Part shown: piece by piece, positions 10,756 to 21,490 of the stretch
How the letters are laid out: the number at the start of each line of letters is the position of its first letter
How positions within the stretch are numbered: the stretch's first letter is position 1
NCBI GenBank assembly: GCA_947167075.1
Contig: CAMVGR010000005.1
Span: 1-64,000, forward strand
Origin: an uncultured Bacteroidales bacterium
Lineage (GTDB): Bacteria > Bacteroidota > Bacteroidia > Bacteroidales > P3
DNA length: 64,000 bases
Direction: 5' to 3'
Notes under the pieces: generated by a model
Database searches by the model: none
The model's input: only the letters and a program-made list of their open reading frames with translations
Told to the model about the DNA's origin: nothing
Position numbers and translations under genes: made by a program

Positions 10756-10761
10756 TTTAGA

Positions 10762-12222
10762 TCAGTAGACAAATCTCAATTCGGCAGCTCTCGACTTGCC
10801 ACCCGTCGAGGTGAGCATGAGCAGGCTTCCATCCTGGCGTGTGATGGCCCGAACCAGATTCTGTTTTTGTGCCTTTTCGACTATCAGTTTCTTCACGGTT
10901 CCTTCCTTGTCTATGGTGTAGAGCACATTGTTGGCCTTTCCGTTCAGGGTTAGTTCTTTGGCCTCCTTGCCAATCTCGTATTGCAACGGATATTTCTTAT
11001 GTTCCGATTTCATCACTCCAACTTGGCCGTTGGCATTGACGAGCGACACTCCGAGCAGCGAGCCGTCCTCTTTCTGTATATCGTTGCGACGGAGGTTGCG
11101 TACCCATTGCACGTTGCCCATGGTATCGACCGCAACACATCCCAAACCCATGCATACGTAGTCGTACGCTGTGCCGCCTGTCGAGTTGGTATAGCTCACA
11201 CGATAGCGGCGGCCATACAGTGCGGCACATCCCGACTCGGTGGGCATCACGTCGATAAGCTCGAAGTCTTCGCACGCAAGGTAACGCTGTATTTTCTTGG
11301 TCGACTTGTTGTAGTAGATGTTGACATCCTCGTTGTTGAACGGGCGCATCGATGCTTTGGTAAGAGATGCCGAATCGAGATTGAACGCAAGGGTCACTAT
11401 GCCGGCAGTGAGGTGTTCCGACTGCTTACCATCGGGGAACCCATAGACACCCACAGCGATGATGTGGTCGTCCGAGACAGAGGCCAGGCGCATCTTGCGC
11501 ATCGGGTCGCATTGCAAGAATATCTTACTGCTACGTCCGCTTTCTTCGGTGAGGAGGTTCACTACCACACACTGTTCTTTGCCCGACTGCTCGAGCCCTA
11601 ATGTCACCACTCGCCCGTCGTCGGTAACCCGCATTTCGCTCATTGTCCCTAGTGCAAACTCCTTTTCCCACTGCAGATTGCCACCTCCATCGAACAATGT
11701 GATGAAGGTGCCATACTCCGAAGTCTCAACATATTCTACCACGGTAACCATCGCCATATAGTTGCCGCTCGGCGACACAGCTCCCCACACCTTGCACACA
11801 TCCTTTTTTCCATACTCGAAAGTCTTCAGCGTATCCATGCCTCCGCCTATCACTCCGCAACTGTCGAGCGACACCCGATAGAGGCCCAACACGGTAGACT
11901 TCTTCTTGCTTTGGTCGGCAACCAACACCGCGATGCGCTCCATGTCCTTCGAGGCGGCTATCACATCGCAATCGCCACTGCCAGGAAGGGTTGCACTGTA
12001 TTGGGTGACCAAGTTGAGGTCGTTCATCACCACTTGCTTCACATGCTTTTTGCCTTCCACCACCCAACAGTCGAGCTTACCATACTGCCCTGCATATTTC
12101 CATTTCAACATCTCTTCGGCATCCACTTTCTTATTTTCCGAGCCCTTGCCCAAAGCGGGTTGGGCCCATATCTGTGCCGACATGCAGACCAGCACTAGGA
12201 GCATCATGTATTTCTTCATCAT
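10762..12222 (-). CDS. Hypothetical secreted protein
   Basis: 486 aa with signal peptide MMKKYMMLLVLVCMSAQIWAQ. Confidence 0.7.
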   Translation of the reverse strand: MMKKYMMLLVLVCMSAQIWAQPALGKGSENKKVDAEEMLKWKYAGQYGKLDCWVVEGKKHVKQVVMNDLNLVTQYSATLPGSGDCDVIAASKDMERIAVLVADQSKKKSTVLGLYRVSLDSCGVIGGGMDTLKTFEYGKKDVCKVWGAVSPSGNYMAMVTVVEYVETSEYGTFITLFDGGGNLQWEKEFALGTMSEMRVTDDGRVVTLGLEQSGKEQCVVVNLLTEESGRSSKIFLQCDPMRKMRLASVSDDHIIAVGVYGFPDGKQSEHLTAGIVTLAFNLDSASLTKASMRPFNNEDVNIYYNKSTKKIQRYLACEDFELIDVMPTESGCAALYGRRYRVSYTNSTGGTAYDYVCMGLGCVAVDTMGNVQWVRNLRRNDIQKEDGSLLGVSLVNANGQVGVMKSEHKKYPLQYEIGKEAKELTLNGKANNVLYTIDKEGTVKKLIVEKAQKQNLVRAITRQDGSLLMLTSTGGKSRAAELRFVY

Positions 12223-12413
12223 CGGTGTGTATTGTTTTTGAATTAATAATCTGAATAACGGACAGCCATCGTACTTTAGTATTTACCCCCTCGAAAAAAA
12301 ACCAAAAACAGTCTTCCCTCCCCTACCCGCCAGTTCTCCACCTACTAGGAGGGTATCCATGTCCGATTTTTTAACATTTCTATAGCACTGAATAACAGTG
12401 TCTAATACCTACC

Positions 12414-12468
12414 AACACCGTACTTCAACCGTACTTGCACCGTACATGCACCGTACATGCACCGTACC
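12414..12468. repeat. 11-bp period array, CCGTAC family, five units
   Basis: CCGT at 12418, 12429, 12440, 12451 and 12462. Confidence 0.92.
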
Positions 12469-12617
12469 ATCCTCGCTTAGACACGGTGCAGGTGAGGTAT
12501 GCCTGCGATGTTGTCAGCCGCCAATATCATACCACCTCCAAGCCCATTCCGAAACAACATTCGAGGCAGGCCCGACTGCCAGTATGGAATCGGCCAGGCG
12601 GTGTTGATAAAAAAATA

Positions 12618-12648
12618 TTTGCCATTGTGTTTTTTTATGTATATTTGC
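12618..12648 (+). promoter_or_regulatory. Bacteroidetes-type promoter upstream of arcA
   Basis: TTTG 12618-12621 and TATATTTGC 12640-12648. Confidence 0.5.
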
Positions 12649-12693
12649 ATTTTCACAACGGCATGCCCTGTTTCGGCAAGTCGCTGTGCTTAA

Positions 12694-13953
12694 ATGTATA
12701 GCAATAATATGACGAAGAATAATATCACCCCCTGTACTGTCAATGTAGCTTCCGAAACAGGACGCCTGCGAGCCGTATTGCTGCACCGACCCGGTGTCGA
12801 AATCGAACGTATGACGCCCCTCAACGCTGCTCATGCCCTCTATAGCGACATCCTCAACAAGCCCATAGTGGACAAGGAATACCACTACTTCAGTGGAGTG
12901 CTGGAGAAGTGGACCCAAGTGTACTATGTGGAGGACATCCTAGAACAACTGCTGGACGACAACGAATTGCGTCGCCACCTGGTGGAGGAAAGCTGCGACA
13001 TGGACAACTGCGACGACAATCTGGCCGACGAGCTGCTACAGCTGGACAGTGCGGAATTGGCTCGCATACTGATAGAAGGCTACGAAGACCCGGAATGGAA
13101 CTGTGTGAGCGAGGAACGCTATCTGCTAAAGCCTCTCTACAACCTCTTTTTCACCCGCGATGCCTCTAGCACAGTGTACAACCGTGTGCTGATCAACTCG
13201 ATGAGCTTTGAGGTGCGCGAACGGGAAACCCTCATCTACGAAGCCATCTTCAAACATTTCTTCAAGGTAGACACACTTAACGCCATGACATGGGATCGCG
13301 ATGCCCGCACCGAGGGAGGCGACGTACACATCGCTGCTCCCGACCTGCTGTGCATCGGGCAGGGCATACGTACCAACACCAAGGGCATCAAATATCTGGC
13401 CCAAACCTTTGCAAAGGAGCGCGACCACTTCAACATCCTGGTGCAGGAGTTGCCACAAAAGCCCGACTCGTTCATCCACCTCGACATGGTGTTCACTTTC
13501 CTAGGCAAACACCAATGCATGGCTTTCGAGCCTATGCTCCGCAAGACCGGGCTCTTCGCTGGAAAGGATACCACCCTCATCAGCATCGATGGCGGCAAAA
13601 CGACCTACACCAAGTATCCTAACATCATCAAAGGATTGGAGCATCTAGGTTGGGACATCGAGCCTGTGATAGGCGGTGGAAGCGACCCGTGGAACCAGCT
13701 TCGCGAGCAATGGCACAGCGGTGCCAACTTCTTCTCGCTGGGCGATGGGAAGATTATGGGCTATCGCCGCAACACCCACACCATCGATGCACTCGACAAG
13801 GCAGGATTTGCGGTGCTGAATGCGGAAGACATCGTGGAAGGACGTGTAGACATGACCGACTACAACAAGTTTGTGGCGGCATTCCCAGGCAGCGAACTGC
13901 CGCGTGCCGGAGGCGGTGCCCGTTGCATGACGATGCCTATACTGAGAGACTGA
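12694..13953 (+). CDS. arcA: Arginine deiminase
   Basis: SETGRLRAVLLHRPGVEIERMTP, FTRDASSTVYNRVLI, C-terminal GGGARCMTMPI with catalytic Cys. Confidence 0.9.
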   Translation: MYSNNMTKNNITPCTVNVASETGRLRAVLLHRPGVEIERMTPLNAAHALYSDILNKPIVDKEYHYFSGVLEKWTQVYYVEDILEQLLDDNELRRHLVEESCDMDNCDDNLADELLQLDSAELARILIEGYEDPEWNCVSEERYLLKPLYNLFFTRDASSTVYNRVLINSMSFEVRERETLIYEAIFKHFFKVDTLNAMTWDRDARTEGGDVHIAAPDLLCIGQGIRTNTKGIKYLAQTFAKERDHFNILVQELPQKPDSFIHLDMVFTFLGKHQCMAFEPMLRKTGLFAGKDTTLISIDGGKTTYTKYPNIIKGLEHLGWDIEPVIGGGSDPWNQLREQWHSGANFFSLGDGKIMGYRRNTHTIDALDKAGFAVLNAEDIVEGRVDMTDYNKFVAAFPGSELPRAGGGARCMTMPILRD

Positions 13954-14011
13954 ACGCAAGATTAAATATTGAACAGAAACAAGAAATATTGGATAAAACA
14001 ATAGACTGAAC

Positions 14012-17000
14012 ATGAAACAATACCATCTAGCCAACAACATCATAGGATGGGTTATCTGCCTGATCGCCTGTGCTGTCTACATCATGACAGCCGAGGCGAC
14101 TGCCTCGTGGTGGGATTGTGGCGAGTACATCGCCACCGCATTCAAACTGCAAGTGGGACACCCTCCTGGAGCACCTACCTTCCAACTGATTGGACGCCTC
14201 TTCTCGATGTTCTCCAGCCCTGAGAATGCAGCCCATGCTGTAAACATTATGAGTGCTGTATGCAGCGGATTCACCATCCTGTTCCTGTATTGGGGCATCA
14301 CACTGCTGGGCAAGCACCTGTTGCCTAATCCCAAGGAACCCAGCCTGAAAGACTGGCGCACATGGGCGGTATTCGCCTCGGGAGTGGTGGGAGCACTGGC
14401 CTACACATTCACCGACACCTTCTGGTTCTCGGCCGTAGAGGGCGAAGTGTATGCCATGTCGAGCTTCTTCACAGCATTGGTGTTTTGGGCTATCATGAAG
14501 TGGGAGGAGCAAAGCGACGATCCGCGTTCGCTCCGCTGGCTGATTCTCATATCGTTGCTGGTCGGCGTGGCCATCGGTGTCCACCTTCTCAATCTGCTTA
14601 CCGTGCCTGCCATATTCTATGTGGTGTACTTCAAGAAATGGCCCAAGACCACTTGGAAAGGGTTCATCATCACCGGCGTGCTGTCGATAATCACCCTGGG
14701 TGTTATCCTGTGGGGTATCATTCCGGGCATCGTGAACATCGACTCGGCAGTGGATGTATTCTTTGTCAATACATTGGGGCTACCCTTCAACAGCGGCACA
14801 ATCGTATACTTCACACTCATTGCCGCCCTGGTTGTATGGGGTCTTGTGTACACACAGAAGAAGAATAAGCCTGTGCTCAATGCTGCCATTCTCAGCTTCG
14901 CTATGCTGGTGATTGGCTATTCGACATTCTTCGTGCTTGTCATACGAGCCAACACCAATACACCGCTCAACGAGAACGCCCCGAAGGATGCTGTGGCCAT
15001 GCGTGCCTATCTGGGTCGTGAACAATACGGCGACACGCCGCTCTTCTCCGGACAATTCTACACCGCCGGATCGCCTATCAACATCAAGCAAGGCTACACC
15101 AAATATATCCGTGGAAAGAACGCCGAAGGGAAAGACCGCTATATCGCTGTGGCACACGCACAGAAGTATGTCTACCGCGAGAACCACACCGGTGTATTCC
15201 CCCGCATGTGGAGCAACGACACCGATCGTCAGCATCCGAAGTTCTACGAGTTTTGGGCTGGTAAAACCTATGGCAATCTGAAACCGACCGCCGCACAGAA
15301 CCTGAAGTTCTTCAATCGCTACCAGCTGGGTTGGATGTATTGGCGCTACTTTATGTGGAACTTTGCCGGCAGACAAAACGACATACAAGGCCACTACTTC
15401 AACGACGACGGCACTCGCGACTACCTAAAGGGTAACTGGATAAGCGGCATCAAGTTCATCGACGAGGCTCGACTAGGCCCTCAAGACAACATGCCCGACC
15501 ACATGAAGAACAACAAGGCCCGCAACAAATACTATATGTTGCCTCTGATTCTTGGCCTCATCGGTCTGATCTACCACATTCGTAAGCACCCGAAAGATGC
15601 TTTCATTGTGTTCATCATGTTCTTCATGACCGGTTTAGCCATTGCCATCTACTTGAATATGCCGCCTCGTCAACCACGCGAACGCGACTATGCTTTCGTG
15701 GGGTCATTCAGCTTCTACGCCATTTGGATTGGTTTCGCTGTGATGGCACTCACCGAATGGATAGGTAGCCTGTTCAAGAATAACCGAGAAAAAGTGTCGA
15801 AGATAGCACTGCCCATCGTCTTCGTAGGATGCATGTTGGCGGCTCCATGCCTGTTAGCATCAGAGAACTGGGACGACCACGACCGCTCTGAGAAGTACGC
15901 AGCTCGCGACTTTGCCCAGAACTACCTGAAAGGACTACGGAAAAACAGTGTGATTGTCACCTTTGGCGACAACGATACCTTCCCTCTATGGTATGCCCAG
16001 GAAGTGGAGGGCACTCGCACCGATGTGCGTATCTTGAACTACACACTCTCTGGTATGCATTGGTATGTAGAGCAGTTGTTCAATAAGTTGTACGATGCTG
16101 AGGCACTACCGTTCACACTTCCCAAGGAGTTCTACGGGTTAGGGAACGATGCTTTCTACCTGATGGATCGTAGTTCCGAATACATGGAAGTGACCGATGT
16201 ACTCTCCTTGCTGCGCGACTACCCCGACCGTTTCACTGTCGGCAACGGTGACGACAAGGCATACTACCTGCCCACCAATCGCTTCAAGATCACCCTCGAC
16301 ATCCCTGCCCTAGTCGAAGCAGGAGTCATCCCTGCAAATATGGCAGACCAGGTGAACCCTGAGATACGATGGGAAATCAAACGTCAGGTCATCTATCGCC
16401 ACGAGATGATGCTACTGGATATTATAGGAACCAACAAGTTCATGAGAGACATCTATTTCATGAATCCGACATCCTCTCGTATTCCAAGCATCTTCCCTGT
16501 GGTCAGCCGCAACAGCATTCAGGATGGCATGTGCTTCAGGCTCCAGCCTTATCCCAGCACACAGCGTTTTGCTGATGGCACAGCCGACTACTTTATCAAC
16601 GGTACAGATGGAGAAAAACTGAAGTGGGGCAACCTCAACAGCGACATCTACATCGACCCCATCAGCGAGAATATGGCCAGCGTACAGCGCCAAACACTGT
16701 ATATGGTGGCTGCCGACGAATGGGCAAAAGGCAATGTTGACAATGCACGCGCCTTGGTAGATATGTGCGACGAAGTCTTCCCCCCGAAGAACTTCCCCTA
16801 CGACATCTATTCGGCCTACATCTATGCAGGCAACAATATGTACATCGATGTGATCAATCTGTACAAAAACATCTACGGAACCGAGAGAGCATACTCCCTG
16901 TGGCAGCAGGTATACAACTACTACCACCAGGAGGCCATCTACCTAAGCCAGTTCAAGGGAGAGAAAGCCGCAGGCGTCCGCTCCAGACTGCAGGGACAGG

Positions 17001-17113
17001 TTCTTCAGATAATGGGGGCTTTGCGCGACATTGCTAGCAAAACCCTTCAGGATTCCAACTTGGTCGAGCAAGTAGATCAAGCGCTTCAGCAATTTGGTCC
17101 CTACTACAATTGA
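14012..17113 (+). CDS. DUF2723 family membrane protein (glycosyltransferase-like)
   Basis: 1033 aa; TASWWDCGEYIATAFKLQVGHPPGAP N-terminal signature, multiple TM segments. Confidence 0.85.
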   Translation: MKQYHLANNIIGWVICLIACAVYIMTAEATASWWDCGEYIATAFKLQVGHPPGAPTFQLIGRLFSMFSSPENAAHAVNIMSAVCSGFTILFLYWGITLLGKHLLPNPKEPSLKDWRTWAVFASGVVGALAYTFTDTFWFSAVEGEVYAMSSFFTALVFWAIMKWEEQSDDPRSLRWLILISLLVGVAIGVHLLNLLTVPAIFYVVYFKKWPKTTWKGFIITGVLSIITLGVILWGIIPGIVNIDSAVDVFFVNTLGLPFNSGTIVYFTLIAALVVWGLVYTQKKNKPVLNAAILSFAMLVIGYSTFFVLVIRANTNTPLNENAPKDAVAMRAYLGREQYGDTPLFSGQFYTAGSPINIKQGYTKYIRGKNAEGKDRYIAVAHAQKYVYRENHTGVFPRMWSNDTDRQHPKFYEFWAGKTYGNLKPTAAQNLKFFNRYQLGWMYWRYFMWNFAGRQNDIQGHYFNDDGTRDYLKGNWISGIKFIDEARLGPQDNMPDHMKNNKARNKYYMLPLILGLIGLIYHIRKHPKDAFIVFIMFFMTGLAIAIYLNMPPRQPRERDYAFVGSFSFYAIWIGFAVMALTEWIGSLFKNNREKVSKIALPIVFVGCMLAAPCLLASENWDDHDRSEKYAARDFAQNYLKGLRKNSVIVTFGDNDTFPLWYAQEVEGTRTDVRILNYTLSGMHWYVEQLFNKLYDAEALPFTLPKEFYGLGNDAFYLMDRSSEYMEVTDVLSLLRDYPDRFTVGNGDDKAYYLPTNRFKITLDIPALVEAGVIPANMADQVNPEIRWEIKRQVIYRHEMMLLDIIGTNKFMRDIYFMNPTSSRIPSIFPVVSRNSIQDGMCFRLQPYPSTQRFADGTADYFINGTDGEKLKWGNLNSDIYIDPISENMASVQRQTLYMVAADEWAKGNVDNARALVDMCDEVFPPKNFPYDIYSAYIYAGNNMYIDVINLYKNIYGTERAYSLWQQVYNYYHQEAIYLSQFKGEKAAGVRSRLQGQVLQIMGALRDIASKTLQDSNLVEQVDQALQQFGPYYN

Positions 17114-17361
17114 TCGCAATGAAAAAGTCGAAGACCAAAAAGTACACCCTCACGCTATCCGAGTTGGAGATGCGCCGACTGACAGCCTACGCCGCAGCCA
17201 ATGGCACCGACCGACCCATAGCACTACATCGCATTGTGAGTCAAGCGCTACGTGAATACAACATAGCGCCTGACTCCTGTTGCGACAAACGCCAATTAGG
17301 TCTTTTCGACTCTGTACAGATTGATATTTTCAACCAAACGAGCAAAGCAAACAATCAGTAG
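17110..17361 (+). CDS. Small hypothetical protein, possibly ribbon-helix-helix-like
   Basis: 83 aa; KYTLTLSELEMRRLTAYAAANGTDRPIALHRIVSQALREY; 4-bp overlap with preceding gene. Confidence 0.5.
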   Translation: MIAMKKSKTKKYTLTLSELEMRRLTAYAAANGTDRPIALHRIVSQALREYNIAPDSCCDKRQLGLFDSVQIDIFNQTSKANNQ

Positions 17362-17385
17362 TAATATTTATTTTAGGTATTATTT

Positions 17386-18459
17386 ATGAAAGCAATATTC
17401 CGTCTTCTCACTTTGGCTGTGCTGATGTCTATCCCATTGGCAGGACATGCCGAATCCGAGGAATTCAACCCGGGGTCAATGATTATCGGTCACGTCACCG
17501 ACGCCCACTCGTGGCATCTCTTCGACTATGCTGACAAAGAGGGCAACGAGCACGCCGTGGCAATTCCCCTACCCGTCATCCTCATCAACGATGGGCACCT
17601 CGACATCTTCATGTCCAGTAGATTCCACCATGGCCATGCCGACTATCACGGCTACCGACTCGTAGGTGGTGGAGCCGACAAAGAAGAGGTGGTTTGTGTG
17701 GACGAAAACGGACAGCTAACAGGCAAGAAGCCAGTCGATATAAGCATCACCAAGACATCGGCGGCCATCATCATTGCCACCATCCTGCTCCTCATCATCG
17801 TATTCATAGCACGCGCCGGCTACAAGAAGCGTCCCAACCAAGCCCCCCACGGCCTGCAAAGCCTTGTGGAGATGCTGGTAGTCTTTGTTCGCGACAGCAT
17901 CGCAAAGCCCATGATCGGAGAAGATAAATATGCCAAATACCTACCCTATCTACTCACCCTCTTCTTCTTTATCTTCTTCTGCAACATACTGGGACTCATT
18001 CCCATCTTCCCTGCCGGAGCCAACATCACCGGTTGCATCGCCGTCACAGCCATCCTCGCTGTCATCACCTTCTTCATCACCAACATCAGCGGCAACCGTC
18101 ACTACTGGACCGACATCTTCAACACCCCCGGTGTACCAGCCTGGCTCAAGGTATTCCCCCTCATGCCCGTGGTGGAACTGGTCGGTGTCTTCACCAAGCC
18201 TATCGTCCTCATGATTCGACTGTTTGCCAACATGACAGCCGGCCACATCGTCATTCTCGGATTCGTCACCATCATATTCATTATGAGCAATGTATTCGGA
18301 ATGGGTGTCGGTGCTGGTGTTAGTGTGGTCAGTGTCCTCTTCAGCGTGTTCATCTCGCTCCTCGAATGCCTAGTGGCCTACATCCAGGCCTTTGTCTTCA
18401 CCATGCTCTCCGCACTCTACATCGGAATGGCCGTCAGCGAACCACAGCACGAACATTAA
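17386..18459 (+). CDS. atpB: F0F1 ATP synthase subunit a
   Basis: 357 aa; PIVLMIRLFANMTAGHIV subunit-a motif, YLLTLFFFIFFCNILGLIP. Confidence 0.92.
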   Translation: MKAIFRLLTLAVLMSIPLAGHAESEEFNPGSMIIGHVTDAHSWHLFDYADKEGNEHAVAIPLPVILINDGHLDIFMSSRFHHGHADYHGYRLVGGGADKEEVVCVDENGQLTGKKPVDISITKTSAAIIIATILLLIIVFIARAGYKKRPNQAPHGLQSLVEMLVVFVRDSIAKPMIGEDKYAKYLPYLLTLFFFIFFCNILGLIPIFPAGANITGCIAVTAILAVITFFITNISGNRHYWTDIFNTPGVPAWLKVFPLMPVVELVGVFTKPIVLMIRLFANMTAGHIVILGFVTIIFIMSNVFGMGVGAGVSVVSVLFSVFISLLECLVAYIQAFVFTMLSALYIGMAVSEPQHEH

Positions 18460-18496
18460 TAATCGAGAGAAACCCAATAAATCACATATTCACATT

Positions 18497-19693
18497 ATGA
18501 AATCAATCAAAGATATCAATTTCGCAGGACGCAAAGTGCTGCTTCGCGTCGATTTCAACGTCCCAATGGACGAACAACACCACATCACCGACGACACCCG
18601 AATGCGCGAATCCATGCCCACCATCGAGAAACTGCTCCACGATGGTGCCGCCATCATCATCATGGCCCACTTTGGACGTCCCAAGAAAGGTGGCTTCGAA
18701 CCCGAACTCACCCTCCAACCTGTGGCAAAATACCTCGAGACTCTGGTGAACCGGCCCGTCCACTTCACACAAGAGCTGCTTGGCAGCGGTGTGCCAGAGC
18801 AGATGGCCAAAGAGCTTAAGGGCGGCGAAGTGATGCTCCTCGAGAACATCCGCTTCTATCCCGAAGAGACCAAAGGCGGCGAAGAGCTGGCCCGCCAGTT
18901 GGCCGCCCTCGGCGACTGCTATATCAACGATGCCTTCGGTGCTGCCCATCGCGAGCATTCCTCCACCGCCGTCATCGCCAAGTTCTTCCCCAACGACAAG
19001 TACTTCGGCTTCCTGATGGAGAACGAGGTGCGCAACCTCGAGAAGCTGATGCAGAACCCGCCGCGTCCCTTCACAGCCATCATCGGTGGTTCGAAGGTCA
19101 GCAGCAAGATTGGCATCCTGGAGAACCTGCTCGACAAGGTGGACAATATGATCATCATTGGCGGCATGCGCTACACATTCACCAAGTCCCTCGGCGGCAA
19201 GATTGGCAACAGCATCTGCGAGGACGACAAGCTCGACCTAGCCCGCGAACTGATGCGCCGCATGGATGAGAAAGGCGTACGCTACTACCTCCCCGTCGAC
19301 AGCGTCATCGGCGACAAGTTCGGCAACGATGCCAACACACAGATTGTCCCCAGCGGCGAAGTACCCGACGGCTGGGAGAGTATGGACTGCGGTCCCGAGA
19401 GCTGCAAAGCCATCCGCGACATCATCATGCAGAGCAAGACCATCCTCTGGAACGGTCCTGCCGGAGTGTTCGAACTCGACACCTTTGCCAAAGGCACCCG
19501 CGACATTGCCCAAAGTGTGGCCGATGCTTGCAAGCAGGGTTGCTTCGCTGCCGTGGGCGGTGGCGACTCGGTGGCAGCAGTGAAGCAGATGCACCTCGCC
19601 GACCAGATGAGCTACGTCTCCACCGGTGGCGGTGCCATGCTCGAATACCTCGAGGGAAAAGTCCTGCCCGGCATCAAAGCCATTCAGGACTGA
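18497..19693 (+). CDS. pgk: Phosphoglycerate kinase
   Basis: KVLLRVDFNVPMD, FGAAHREHSSTAVIA, C-terminal STGGGAMLEYLEGK. Confidence 0.97.
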   Translation: MKSIKDINFAGRKVLLRVDFNVPMDEQHHITDDTRMRESMPTIEKLLHDGAAIIIMAHFGRPKKGGFEPELTLQPVAKYLETLVNRPVHFTQELLGSGVPEQMAKELKGGEVMLLENIRFYPEETKGGEELARQLAALGDCYINDAFGAAHREHSSTAVIAKFFPNDKYFGFLMENEVRNLEKLMQNPPRPFTAIIGGSKVSSKIGILENLLDKVDNMIIIGGMRYTFTKSLGGKIGNSICEDDKLDLARELMRRMDEKGVRYYLPVDSVIGDKFGNDANTQIVPSGEVPDGWESMDCGPESCKAIRDIIMQSKTILWNGPAGVFELDTFAKGTRDIAQSVADACKQGCFAAVGGGDSVAAVKQMHLADQMSYVSTGGGAMLEYLEGKVLPGIKAIQD

Positions 19694-19716
19694 TTACTTA
19701 CCTAAAATCCAACCAT

Positions 19717-19756
19717 AGGTGCAGCGACCCCACAAACCGCTGCACCTGTTTTTTTA
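19717..19756 (+). terminator. Intrinsic terminator downstream of pgk
   Basis: AGGTGCAGCG...CGCTGCACCT stem followed by GTTTTTTTA. Confidence 0.85.
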
Positions 19757-19784
19757 TCACTCAGCTTCAACACATTACCGGCCC

Positions 19785-19850
19785 AACACCGTACTTCAAC
19801 CGTACTTCAACCGTACATGCACCGTAGATGAACCGTGACAACACCGTGTG
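19785..19850. repeat. 11-bp period array, CCGTAC family, six units
   Basis: CCGT at 19789, 19800, 19811, 19822, 19833 and 19844. Confidence 0.92.
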
Positions 19851-20049
19851 CCCACATGCCATCTGCGGACCACTTGCAGCCCGTCGGCGGGCCACGCTCC
19901 TTTCCATGCCGGAAATAGGAACATGTCTACTCCATCTACCTCATTGCCAAGTAGAAATCCATCATTCGTCCTATAAATACACAGGGGCAATAAAAAGCCA
20001 CTTTCGCCGTTCTTATTTCTGATAAAAAACAATCGAAATAAGAATAGAC

Positions 20050-20904
20050 ATGTATTATCACAGTACAAAAACAGGATTGACACTTCGAGCCATCGCCCTT
20101 CTATGGGCAACGCTGCTCATAGCCTGCACAGGCAACGGAAGCAAACAGGAGGTGCCCGAACAGCCATTGCCCGAAGGAGTAACCTGCCGCGAGGCTGCCC
20201 AGGGAGTGGCCCTCTACGGCATCACCGACCGTGAAGGCGAACAAGCAGTAGACCTGTTTCGCGGGCAGAACGATAGCCTTCTCAGCACCCTTGTCGCCGA
20301 AGGCCAGACCGGATTCCGCTCGGCATTCAATGTTTTTGTGGCCGTTGCCGGCAAACGCATGGTGGTGTTCGATGCTGGCATAGGGGCACAGGCCGGTGGC
20401 AATATGATCGAGAAGCTGCAATCGCTACCCATCGAAGCAGAGCAGATAGACATCTGCCTCACACATCTGCACTTCGACCACATAGGCGGACTGCTGAACA
20501 ATGGCGAGCCTGTGTTTCCCACGGCCACCATCCACCTCTCGCAAAGCGAATACGATGCCTGGGCCGACGACGAGCGCTGGCAGGCCGTGCAGAATGCCTA
20601 CAAAGGGAGGATAGAGACATTCTCCGACAGTGCAACGCTATGCGACGGGCTGGTGCAGAGCATCCCCGCCTATGGACACACACCCGGCCACACCCTCTAT
20701 CGGGTGGGCAACTGCCTCATAGTGGGCGACCTGCTGCATGCACAAGACCTGCAGATAGAGCATCCCGAATTCTGCGCCCGCTACGATGCCGACCCCACGA
20801 AAGCCAGAGAGGTGCGCTGCCACGTCTACGACCTCGTCCGCACAGAAGGCTACTACATGTGCTGTGCCCACTGCTACGACCACTTCATCACCCTCAACAA
20901 ATGA
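20050..20904 (+). CDS. MBL-fold metallo-hydrolase, lipoprotein
   Basis: LTHLHFDHIGG metallo-beta-lactamase motif; LLIACTGNG lipobox. Confidence 0.85.
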   Translation: MYYHSTKTGLTLRAIALLWATLLIACTGNGSKQEVPEQPLPEGVTCREAAQGVALYGITDREGEQAVDLFRGQNDSLLSTLVAEGQTGFRSAFNVFVAVAGKRMVVFDAGIGAQAGGNMIEKLQSLPIEAEQIDICLTHLHFDHIGGLLNNGEPVFPTATIHLSQSEYDAWADDERWQAVQNAYKGRIETFSDSATLCDGLVQSIPAYGHTPGHTLYRVGNCLIVGDLLHAQDLQIEHPEFCARYDADPTKAREVRCHVYDLVRTEGYYMCCAHCYDHFITLNK

Positions 20905-21437
20905 CAGACAAAGCAAACGTCTACGTAGGTAGCGACAAACTGTATGCCGACGTGCAACGCACGATGCAGTTGGCAGCCGAGCTTAACAGCGGCTGGCACA
21001 CCGAGGCCGAGGTACGCGACTACCTGACGCGCATCACAGGCCGCGAGGTGCCCGACGATGTCCGAGTGTTCACCCCACTGCATATCAACTATGGGCCTGG
21101 AGTGACATTCGGCAAGGATTGTTTCCTCAACTTTGGATGCACACTGCTTTCCATTGGGGGCATCGCCATTGGCGACGGAGCCTTCATAGGGCCCCACTGC
21201 ACCCTCGCCACCGAATATCATCCCGAAGACATCGCCCAGCGGCACCAGCTACTCACCAAGCCCATCACCATAGGCCGCAACGCGTGGCTTGGAGCCAACG
21301 TCACAGTGCTGGCGGGTGTCACCGTGGGCGACAATGCAATAGTGGCCGCCGGAAGTGTAGTTACCAAAGATGTGCCCGCAAACATGGTTGTGGCTGGCAC
21401 TCCGGCTCGTCCGCTACGCGAAATACACACATCCTAA
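20901..21437 (+). CDS. Sugar O-acetyltransferase (left-handed beta-helix, Maa/LacA type)
   Basis: MTDKANVYVGSD...; hexapeptide repeats IGRNAWLGANVTVLAGVTVGDNAIVAAGSVVTKDVP; 4-bp overlap with upstream gene. Confidence 0.88.
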   Translation: MTDKANVYVGSDKLYADVQRTMQLAAELNSGWHTEAEVRDYLTRITGREVPDDVRVFTPLHINYGPGVTFGKDCFLNFGCTLLSIGGIAIGDGAFIGPHCTLATEYHPEDIAQRHQLLTKPITIGRNAWLGANVTVLAGVTVGDNAIVAAGSVVTKDVPANMVVAGTPARPLREIHTS

Positions 21438-21490
21438 CAGCATATCAACCCAATATCATTCATATTTAATCACCTAAAAACAAACAAACA

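Noticed and set aside
12398-12701. Short ORFs over the 11-bp array upstream of arcA
   Set aside because: Repeat-derived translation (HRTCTV repeats) with no family resemblance; better explained as non-coding array
19796-20110. 104-aa minus-strand ORF over the array downstream of pgk
   Set aside because: Covers repeat array and part of the MBL gene; no recognisable motif
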